A stretch of DNA of 64,000 bases from Gerris lacustris (lineage: Eukaryota > Arthropoda > Insecta > Hemiptera > Gerridae), in the NCBI GenBank assembly GCA_951217055.1, contig OX578281.1:66404043-66468042 (forward strand), given 5' to 3'. The notes under the pieces are model-generated. The model saw only the letters and a program-made list of their open reading frames with translations. It did not search any database and was not told the origin of the DNA. Each line of letters starts with the position of its first letter. Within the stretch, counting starts at the first letter, position 1. The position numbers were made by a program, and so were the translations under genes. Below, piece after piece: positions 35,701-47,700 of this stretch.

Positions 35701-38700
35701 TTTTTCAGGAAATTTGCATCGCCCCACCATAAGGTATAACCATGAATTATTTCGAAATTTTAGCACCAGCCGATCTATAGTGGTTGGGAGGGGGGGGGGG
35801 GATTTTTTTTGGGTATATTTTGATTTTTTAACCAATAAGAAATGCAAAATTTAAAAAAGCATATACATATATATATTTGTGTCCTACTCTTCAGCAGCTT
35901 TCATTTGATACCCAACTCAAAATTTTCAAAAAATAAAATTTTGGGCACACTTCACTTTTTCGCGCCCAAAATTTGCAATTTTTGAGAATTTAGAATGAAC
36001 TCCCAGAATTTTCATCGCGCCAAAATAAGGTATTAGCATGAATTATTTCGAAATTTTAGAACCAGCCGATCTATAGTGTTTGGGGGGGGGGGGGGAAGAA
36101 TTTTTTTTTTGGTATATTTTGATTTTTTTAACCAATAAGAAATGCAAAATTTAAAAAAGCATATATATATTTGTGTCCTACTCTTCAGCAGCTTTCATTT
36201 GATACCCGCTCAAAAATTAAAAAAAATAAAAATTTTTGAGGTTATCACATTTTTTCGAATTGCACATGCGCATATCTAATTTTGAACTTCTGTATATTTT
36301 TCTTGTGGTTGGGTCAAAAAGTTGCACCAGTGCTTCAAATTTCAGCACTTTCGCTTAAACGGTTCGGGCCCTATGAACCAAAGAGCGACGGACAGACGGA
36401 CACATCACCCTCGGCATAAGGGTTTTGAGAAGTATCTACAAAACCCTAAAAATGGATGAATAAAACATCTATTGGTTGGAAGAATTTTTAAGAAGTTGGA
36501 AAATGTCCAGCCTCTTTACTTAATTACCAAAGTCTAAGGTTAGACATGATTAGAAGTACGTTGGACCTAAAATAAAGACAGGATCAGATAAGCTCTCAGA
36601 AGCCCAGCTTTTCTTGACTGCTAATGCAGTACACTGGAGTCAAAGGGTCAATGAATTAAAGTATTAATTTAGCCCAGACGATTCAAATTAATTTGAGGCT
36701 ATCTGAGGGTTACTTTTGGTTAACTATAAAAGTTCCATACAAATCAGATAAGTACTTTTGAAGCTATAGGTGTAAATATATGTATGTTTGTGCCCATGAG
36801 GAAGAGAAACAAATGAGCGTAGACGGTTGAAACTTATATGGGACCAACAATGAGCTAATTATGACCTACCATCCAAATTTCATTAAAATCGGACATGTAG
36901 TTTTTAAGATATGTTGGTTTCCAAAAATAGAGCTACAGACTGACATACAGACAGACACAGAACCATAAATGTTCCCTGATGTCTGAAACAGATTTCTGTC
37001 TTGGAATTTTTGAAATCGATTATATAAGCTTCCGAGCCTAACGAAGGTAATGCATAGCTTCCGTTACCTTCGGTAAGCTCGGAAGCAAAATAACAATATT
37101 AGTAATTGCAAACTCAAAAGTGGTTATTCTTAGGTAACACTTATAAAAAGTAACAAGCTATTGAACAAAATAATTTAAAGGAATTATATCAATTTATAAA
37201 CTAAAAGTTATGAATTATTCAATTAAAAAAAAAAACATTCACAAAAAAATCAATATACTGAAAAAAAAAAAAAAGTTTGCACGAGCAAATTAATAAACAC
37301 AAAGTACAAGCTGTTATGGTGCTTCACACAAATTAAAGAGTTTGAATTTCTCTTATATTATAATCTTTTCATAGTTATAAAAAAAAAAAAACTTAAGGAT
37401 ATAATAATTAAAACAAATTATGACACTCAGTGCAATATAGAGTAGAGTGTGAAAATAACACTTCAATACTTACTTGGTAATCCAAAATCAGCAGCTACAC
37501 AAAATATTTCATTTAAATAAAAAAAAATTATAAGAAATACAAATAAATTAATTTCACCAATAGTGAATATTTAATTAATTTAACACAATGACGACAGACC
37601 ACAAGTTTTGTGAACGTGGTGCTGGTATCACGTTGGTCAACATAACATAACATAGGTTTAGAAAACCCAGGAGCCTGGGTTTTGATTCATGGCGGCTGAA
37701 GCATTTTTTATTTAACAGTTTGATTTTTTTTTTTTTTTTATTCAGCTTTAAACTCCATGGATATTTAGCCACAAAAATCCAGGATTTATCTTAAATCCTT
37801 GATGAAATGTAACTCAAAATAATAGTTATATCTCTTAATTAACTTAAAAGTATTCCTTAATGCAAATATATAGTCTGTAAAAAAAAGTCACTAACAACCT
37901 TTTTGTTCTAACCCCTGAATTATAGTAAGAGGTAGTTGGAGTTGTTATTTATTTTATTTTAACCATAGATGAATAAGTTATTTTTTTCCAATATGTAGTA
38001 GCGACTTATAATATAGAGGTGTAGTTGAAAATAATTATTATCTCCAGTAGGGAGAAAAAGTTATGATTTTGAATTAGTTTAGAGGGACTAAAATAAGTCT
38101 TTTCTTCCCTGGACTCAAAAAGTATAACCTGCATCTAAATAACCTTCTATTTGAGTTTAATTCCAATTCTTATTTGTTTTTAATATTGGATCTCTTATAT
38201 CTGCTATTAAAAGTGATAATAAAAATTATTGTTATTTATTAAAATAATAGGGAGCCAGGGTAGCCGAGCGTGTTAGGGCGCTCGCTCAGCTATCAATAAG
38301 TCAAGGCAACTTGAGGTCGTGGGTTCGATCCCGTGCCATGACACTCTGAATTACATCAATGATTCTCGGACGGTGCAGGGCGAGGGACACCCTTTATGGG
38401 GACTCTTCCCCCACTCTTTGATGTGGGTCCGATCCGTGTCATGACGATGTAATTTGTATCTATGGTTCGAGGACGGAGCAGGGCGAGGGACACCCTTTAT
38501 GGGGACTCTTTCCCCACGCTTTGACGCACGCTTATATAGCTTACTAATGACCACACCATACTCGCTTCGGCGGTACAATGTACAAATGTATGATGTGTGA
38601 AGTAGCTGGATCTCTCCACCACGGGGCGTAAAAAGGGCCTAAGTGATGGTCTAATTGCAAGGTTCGAACAAATGGTTCGTCCTACTCGTTCTAGTAGGAA

Positions 38701-41700
38701 GTACTAGACTACTACTACTACTACTACTACTATTAAAATAATAAATCAAAATTTTACAATGGATGAAAATTTGTATTTTATCCCTACTGGAGATAAAATA
38801 TTGTATGTACCTTGTGAGTAAAGTGCCATTATTCCCCTCGCGATAATTATCTCCCTCGGCTGCGCCTCGGGAATTAAAAAGTCTAATTCCCTCGGCTTCG
38901 CCTCGGAATTTAGGGACCATGGTTCTTTCGGCTTCGCCTCAAGAACCAAATTTTTCACTCAGGGAATAATGGCTTACTTTACTCCCTAGGTGCATAAATA
39001 ACTATTGTATTATAACAATTTGAAGGGCAAGTCACTTGCAAATTTGAAATAATAATATATAAAACCATCAGAAAATCTAAAGAAGGCTGCATTCAAACAG
39101 CGGAAACCAGTCAATTGTTATAATAGTTATTTTGAATGAAGATGTTGTTTGGTTATTGAACTAAACCACAATATTAATCATCATAACAACAACAAAAATG
39201 GTAAATGAAAATATAACAGCCCCATTATGTTGATCCAACATAGATGATCCTCACAAATTATCTAAACCAATGCTTCAATATCTGACATAGTTGAACAAGA
39301 TTGTGATGATAACAAATTTTATTAATGATTTTTAAATCCGGCATTATTTATAGGTGTATCAATTAGACAGATAAGACATGTTACCTTCATTGTTGTTGAA
39401 TTCTTTCTCTATAGCTGCCTCAACGTCAGAAACAGGAAGTCCAATCATTTCCACAGACACAATATTAGCAAGGGCCTCCTCTCTCAGCCACAATACACGA
39501 CCTGAAACATATTCAAAAAGTTATTTTACCATTTACGAGTAAATTATTATATCACATCAATAGTTTTCTTTGTTAATACTTAGTTGGGTCATATAGGGTG
39601 TAAAAATATGAAGATCACTGCATAAACAGGCTATATTTCCCCCCCTCCGGGGCATAATCATGCCTAATCATAATCAGTAATAGTTTCACATAATGTTAAA
39701 AATCGAATCAAAGTATCTTAAAATATGTAGGTATATAAATAAAGTTACGAAAGTAGTTTTCACCAACTATCACAGTCATTTAGCTAAATTTAACTAAAAC
39801 ATATAAAAATAATAAAAAATAACATCACAATCACAGTCAAAAAACACTTAAAAACACTTAAAATCTTAGAGATTTTAAGTGTTTTTTGACTGTGATTGTG
39901 ATGTTATTTTTTATTAATTTTATATGTTTTAGTTAAATTTAGCTAAATGACTGTGATAGTTGGTGAAAACTACTTTCGTAACTTTATTTATATACCTACA
40001 TATTTTAAGATACTTTGATTCGATTTTTAACATTATGTGAAACTATTACTGATTATGATTAGGCATGATTATGCCCCGGAGGGGGGGAAATATAGCCTGT
40101 TTATGCAGTGATCTTCATATTTTTACACCCTATATGACCCAACTAAGTATTAACATTGATAAAATAGGGACATCTAGAAAACTTATGAATAGTTTTCTTT
40201 TTTAATAATTCTAGCCTTTTTTTCAGCTAATAGCTGAAAGGCATTAACTCGTATTGCAAGATCTCACAAAAGTTTACAAGTGTTCTTAGTTTTCTAGTAA
40301 AGTTTGTATTATGAAGGGGTTTGAAGTCGAAAGTTTCACTTCCACAGCTGGAAGCATCTTCAGGGATGAGGTGCATTGTATTAAATTCAATTTAGATAAA
40401 AAAAAATGGAGACATTTTTCTTGTAATAAATATCCTTAAAATGGTGATTTGCAGGGTATTATATTCTTAATTAATGGAATGAATTTTATATAATACAGTC
40501 CTGATTAATTTAATCACTAGGCCTAAAAAGTGATACAGTAGACGCCGCCTAATACTATCACTTTTGGACCCAGATAAAATAATAACATTAACCAACTGAT
40601 AACAATTAGCAAAATGTACCACGTAGTCTAGGAGATAGTGTGCAAAAAAGTGTCTGACTAAAACCAAGCTAGAATTTTGTGTATAAGTTAATCTTTTGGT
40701 GCTTTTTAAGAATATGTGGTCTTTATAAGAATATAGCTTGACAATAGGCATTTGAAAAAAATAAACCGGTGGAGAGCAGCCATGTCCCCCCCTTTATGGT
40801 GGACAAAGTGATTTTCATGATCCTAAATCAAGTTGATGATAGTTTGTAACTTAATAGGTTAGTTGGTCAAATATTGCTCCAAAACAAAGAGGTCACCAAT
40901 TAAGTGACAAACTACCATTAACTTGATTTTTGGTCCACTAACTAATTTCTTACTCAGGGTCACGAAAATCATATTGTTCACCATAAAGGGCGGGACGTGG
41001 CTGTTCTCCAAGGTTTTTTTTTTTTTGTTTTTCAAATGACTATTGCCAAGCTATGTCCCGCAGACGAACTTAGCCGACCACATATTCTTAAAAGGCACCA
41101 AAAAATTAACTTATACACAAAATTCTAGCTTGATGTTAGTCAGACACTTTTTTGCATGCTATCTCCAGGACAAACAGAGGGGAAACAAACAAAATAATAA
41201 ACATGACTGTGTTTATTACACACACTGAGTGTTCTTAGCTATTTTGATCACACTAAATGGTTGATAACAACAAGTGGCGTCCACTATAACAGGAAACATA
41301 GCCACTGATTCCTAGCATGAGCCCTGTGCGGAGCAGCGGGCGAAGGCTAATAAAGAATAAGCCTAAAATTACAATGATTCTACTCACCTGAATTGACTAG
41401 AGAAATAGCACTGTCCTCGCCGGCTGCAAGGAGGTAACAAGAGATCCTGTCTTCAACACAGAACAAGGAAGAAATAGTGGCTGCTTGCAGAGGAAACATA
41501 TGCTGTGCTTTACCTCCGACTTCCTTAACTGGTTCCATTGTTTCAACAACAAAACCATTCACTGTATAAACCTAGACAATGACAAAAACTATTAATAAAG
41601 TTTGATTATGTGAAGCTATTTAAATGATTTTTAATGCTATTTAAAAAATAAGTAATGTTTAGTTTTTATAAAAATGTCTGCCTTTATTTTAGATTAGTTG

Positions 41701-44700
41701 TTTAATTTATTTTTATTGGTGACATTGATTTTTCTGTTTAATCATTACATTATTTTATAATTATTTAAAGATCTACGAATCATAACAAAACATTTATTTT
41801 ATTTGGAATAAATGTGGTTGCCTTGGCAATGTTTTAATAAACAAACTATAAAGTAATAGTCATCCTAGAGAATTTATATAATCTTCCTTTGAATATCTAT
41901 CTAACCAGTAGTTTAAGATCTGGTATTTTAGTTCAAGTTTTCTCTCACACCTTTCAATTAAGCTTTGCTTACTTTATTTATCTTCTGACTTAAAGGTAAA
42001 TTCAGAATCTTTTATATCCATCAAGTTGTTTATATACTAAGAAAGTTAATTATTTGTAATTATTTATTACTATCTCACTTGAACTCTTGTAATCATACAC
42101 CTAATTTAATATTACTTATAATATATTATTTAAAACTGATCGACAACTTTATGCACACAGATTATTCTTATTATTTAGCTTCCTTTTCTTTTTTTTTTAT
42201 ATTTTAGAACCTCTATCTTTACTACCTTTATCTATCTTTTCCGGTTTTCATATCATTTATAAAATAGTCGTGTGCAGGAGTTTTTGGTTAGGAGGCAATT
42301 TGCTGTCTCACATCGTTTGGTGTAAAATCTCAGTACATATTTTTATAACCAAATCTTTTTATAAAATATACTTATTGTTTATGAAGTTAATTTGGCTAAG
42401 CTTTATAATGCGGTTACCAAGCCCGCAACACACTATTATGGGTAGGTTACACATAGATTTCAGGATATAATCGAAATACTACATAAAATCGATTCTCACA
42501 GCATTACTTAACATTTTCATCCCACCATTTTTAATTTTACTTGGATATTCACGAGTTTTTTAACGACTTAACAATAGATTGCCTGACTTTTTTACGTACT
42601 ACGATGTTTACTTTGACAAAACAAACAAACGAAGAGAGATTTATTCAGTTTTTTAGCATAATTAATTAGGGAGATTGACTAGACTGACAAACGTTTACGT
42701 GGGAGTTCGACAGTTACCGGGCCCAAAAAAATATAAAAATTACGCAAAAAAAGGGATTTTGGCTAAAGTGAATTGTACGGAGCCATCGAATTTTGTACTT
42801 CGATTTGGACCTCTACCTGGTCTATATGCAGCAGGGTTGTTTTTCTTCAGAAAATGAGCGGAGCGGCCGTTGAAAATTCTAGGGCAAAATAAATGTGTAC
42901 TTTAATTCTGTAAACAGCACCGTACAATTTGCTTTGACCTGTTTTTCCAAAGGTAACATAAAATAAGCTTAAAATATAAGGTCGAATTACGAGGTTAATG
43001 CCGTGCTTTTTTTTATTTATTTTTTTTTTTTTTAAATAAACTCGTATTTTTTCTCGTAATTTTTATTTGTTAAATGGATTCGATATTATAGTAGACATGA
43101 CACATAGAATAAATTCGATATATCGAAAGATAATATACATACGCTATATCGATATATTAGGTGAAGGTTTTGTAGTGAATTCAAGAAAATAGTGTATTGC
43201 GGGCTTGGTAACCGTATTCTAAAGCTTTTCCGTTAATTTATCATTCGGATTTTTTTATTATTTTTATTTTAACTTTAATTTTTACTATTATTCTTTTTTC
43301 TTGGTATTTTTTGAACTGCTACCATCAGCAGGTAAGAGGAGTTGAACTCTATTATTCTTTTCACCTCCCCCCCGCCAAAATAAGTAAATACTAAAAAAAA
43401 TTGTTTTCATATTTTACATTAATTAAAGTATCAATTTAGCAAAATTAAAGGAGCATAGAAGGTTGAAATTAATCTGGGGCCATCTGCAGGCTACTTTTGA
43501 CAAACCATCCAAATTTCATAAAAATCAGATGAGTACTTTTGATGATATAGGTGTAAATAAATGTATGATTGTGCGCACGTGGGTGCAGAAGGTTGAAAAT
43601 TATATGGGACCAACATTGGGCTAATTATGACCAACCATCTAAATTTCAATAAAATCAGATGAGTAGTTTTTAAGAATTGTTGGTTAGCAAAAACTAAGCG
43701 ACAGACAGATAGACACGGAACCAAAAATGTTCTCTGATGTTTGAAACAGATTTCTATCTTGGAATTTTTGAAATCAGAGACCTAACAAATGTTTGTTCTT
43801 CGGACTGATCACATAGCTTCTGTTACCTTTGGTAAGCTCAAAAAAAAAAGAAAGGAAAATCTAATCAAGAGAGTATCCCGTTCAAAGATGTTTTTGTCCT
43901 TATATTAGAAAGGTCTATATTAGGAAAATGTCCAAAGGAATGTTTGACAGAAGATATACGTCGGACATCCAAGAGGTATAATTTATAAGTGAATGCATGG
44001 TTAATCCCTTTCAGGCCCTTAATTTGTGATTCTCTCAGTGCCACAAAACGTGTTACTAACAATAAAGAGTAACATCATAAGCATATTTTCTCTCAGAAGA
44101 GTAATACAGTAGAACCTCGATAAGAAGTGTCTCAAGGGGATTTGGGAAACAATCTTGTTATCGAGGTGCTCTTTTTGTTGAGGGTCGTGTTATCAAGGTT
44201 GTTTTAGCTATCAGTCGTGTAATCGAGGTTCGAGGGCGAGGTTTTCAAGTCTAGACTTGTTACCTGACCCATACCTGTATAGAGTCGTGTTATCCAGGCT
44301 GACTTCTCAAAACGACTTGTTATAGAGGTTCTGAGTTATGTTGTGAATCGGAAAAAAATCCGTTTTATTGAGGTTGTAAGGATAATGATAGTTGCCTTAT
44401 TGAGATTAATTTAACATTATGTGTTATGGCAATCTCAAGGGGATTTGAAAATTGCACTTGTAATTGAGGTTCTCGTGTTATTGAGGGTTGTGTAAGCGAG
44501 GTTCTACTGTAATTATTTTAGCCATAGTAATATTATGACACTAACATTTGAATTGCATCTTTATTTCCTTATAGTAATAATAAGTTGTATGAAATCATTT
44601 TTTATTCTTACTCCGTCTTTTTGAGAGAGAGTCACAGCGATGTGGTGGTTATTAAATGTGTGAACGGCAATAGAAGAATCAGGAGAAATATCGGCCTTTA

Positions 44701-47700
44701 TCAAACCATCAGGTGTAACTACAGTGAGCTGAGTTGAACCATCCGAGTACTCGAGTCTAAGTGAGGGATGTGGAGAGGGTACTTGCTTTACACTGACAGG
44801 TGCCCTTCCCAGGCTATTCACTTTGGGAGCGAGAGCACCGTATTCAAAAGTAGTTAAAATACCCTTTTCTGAAACGCATGCAATCCAACTGTCTCCCGTT
44901 TCACATCTGAAAAATATTTTATTTAAATATATTTAGTAAAAATAATTGATCAACTGTAAAATAAGTTCAGGAAGCCAATTCTAATACTAAAGATAACTTG
45001 GGTGGACTATTCCACAATAAAAGTCCACGTTCTTCTTCTAAACCCTATCCGAGAAATACCAAAACTCTGGCTAAGATGAAACAATAAATCTTGGCAAATA
45101 ATGAATGTGTTTTTATGACCAGTTACTGCTATTTTAGTCTACAGCTAATAGGGCTGGTGAGTCTACCAACCAGTAAGCTGTGTGGAGATAATTAAAAAAA
45201 AAACACATCTATTGCTAAGCATCAAGCTGCTGTCTTGAGTGGCTAAACCTTAGATGGCTGAACATTGATGAGCCAAAAGTTCCACTGAGGGAACTAAAAC
45301 AGATAACCCTGAACAAGATGACATCTCCATGTAAAGCTACAGAATAGTTGAGGAGTAGGAGACAAAGAGAGGGTATCTTCTTGAGTGTGTACCTGATCAA
45401 AGAATCCAAATTAAGATTTATATTTTACTAGATTAGTTTGTATTTTTAAAGACTAAATATCATGTAGCTCTTTCATTGAAGCGAGCATAATACAATAAAT
45501 ATTGAATACTAAGAAAATAGTTAATCATGATGAGTTAATGATTGAAAGAGGATGATTGTAGTAAAGACCTGTGTAGTGAAGGAACAGGACTCTTCCTTAA
45601 CTCTCACACATTGACCATCTCCATTGGTTAAACTATTATTAAATGTAACACTTCACAACACAAGAAAACCTGCTTGTATCAGGTTGAAATTTTACATCCA
45701 TATTGCAATAGTACATTAGACGATTTAAGTGAAATTTTATTTAAAAAATGTATGATAGAATGTAAGATAACGGTGAAAATGTTTTCTCTATTTTAAACGT
45801 TCCCCTTTAATATCTTTAGCAATCTTTAACACTTCATACGGTGTTGCTGAAAAATTGTATTTAAAAAAAATGTTTGTCTCATCGAATAGATGAAGTTAAA
45901 ATTGTTTCCTGTCTTAAAATTCCAATTTAAAATGTTAACGTGACCGTTGCGTGCAAACGCTTGGTTCATTGGGAAAATTAACATATGTACCAAATTTCAC
46001 CAAAATCGTTCAACTTTTAATAAAATTATCCTCATACTTTTCCGACACACACAGACACAGTGCATATTTCATTGAAGGTAGGAAGCTCGCTATCCTCATT
46101 TCAATTAGTGTGTAAAAAAAACCAAAGATAGTTGCACAATGGTTTTAAGACATTTAAACAATTCGCAGATCATTTTAATTTAGCGATGATTATATTTTCA
46201 TTATTAAAGCAAACCAATAATTGAAGCGAGCGTAAGCGAGCTTCTTACATTCAACAAACTATGCATCTTGTCTGTCTGCTTGTCAGTAACGTTTACGCGT
46301 GTGACGATAACTTGAGTAAAAGTTGACCGATTTAGTTAAAATTTGGTATACATGATACTCTTACTAATACTCAGGCTAAGTTCGTTGGACAGCGTGATCC
46401 GTCCAAGAGTTCGCGCGCAACGCTCGCGTAAACAAGAGGTTCAAAAATTAAATTGGAATTTCAGGACGGGAAAAGATTCCATCATCATCTATTCGATGAG
46501 ACAACATTTTTTTACAAATAACATTTTTTAATAAAACCAACAGCGACACCGCTATGAATTAATAAAGATCACTAAAACTATTAAAGCGGACCTAAACATT
46601 TATAATAGAGAAAACAACCTTTTTACCGATATCTTACGTTCTAACGTAACGATTTTAATAAAACTACATATATACACCATCTTAATGCACAATTAAACAG
46701 GCATGCAAAATTTCAATTTGATACATGCAGTAGTTTTATTGTAGCAAAGAGATACATTTTATAATAATTGAACAGGAGATGTGTGGTTAGAGGAATAGTA
46801 AGAATGCGGGGTGGTTCCCTTACTAATAGCCGCTGTACTACTATCATACCCTATATCTATCAACTCATCATGATTCATGATTATCTATTTTTTCAATATT
46901 CAATACATATTTATTACTATACGCTCGCTTCAATGATAGAGCCACGCAATGCCTAGTAATTAGTTAGGTTACTAACATAGATTTTGAAGTTAGCCAAGAA
47001 GCGGTGATTGTTTTTGATCCAGCCGAAGCACCAGTTTTCAAATGATAGGAACTTATTTCCATTGCAAGTTCCATGAAGCGAATCATAGAAACTTTATTGT
47101 TTCCTAAGACCCAGTGAACATTTTCATACCTGAAAGTAAAATAAAAGATATATTAATACAAGCATATAATAGTCAGGGTGCCCATAGGCAAAAAAGTCAA
47201 TTATGTATTATTGTCTGTAAGAGATTGATTAGTAAGCTGTGTACTAGCAACTCATTATAAATGAGCAGCCTCACAAATGTTTTAATTAATAAATATATTG
47301 TGTTTCTCTCTACTCTTTCCAAACTTCTTTGTATGACTTGTTTAGGCCAAGTCTGACACCGTTCTCCTCAGTGATTTTATTTGGTTTTGGGGCGTTTTTC
47401 ATTATTTGAACTCTATAACTTTGACGCATCAGACTGGAAAATCGGAAAAAAGTTCTGCTTCAGACAATATTAAAATGAAAATCAGCTGGATATAATATTT
47501 GTCAGTTTTGCGTGAGTTGTCTGATTAGAATAATGGTTAAGAGGAATTATCTTAGGACTATGACGACTAATAATTAATTGAAGTTGTGAGCCCGACTCTA
47601 AGTCAGAAGCTCATAATTTTTATTTTTATAATTAAACATATCATTAAGAAATAAATATGTAATATGTTAATTGATTTTTTAGTTCAACATTTCCAAAACA

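Noticed and set aside
42675..42857. Host gene
   Set aside because: The 60-codon frame is bounded by the arms of a TIR element. It is reported as part of that element, not as a gene.
44561..44611. Tail of the exon 5 ORF (VRIKNDFIQLIITIRK)
   Set aside because: It lies beyond the GTAAGAAT donor. Phase 0 continues correctly into exon 6.
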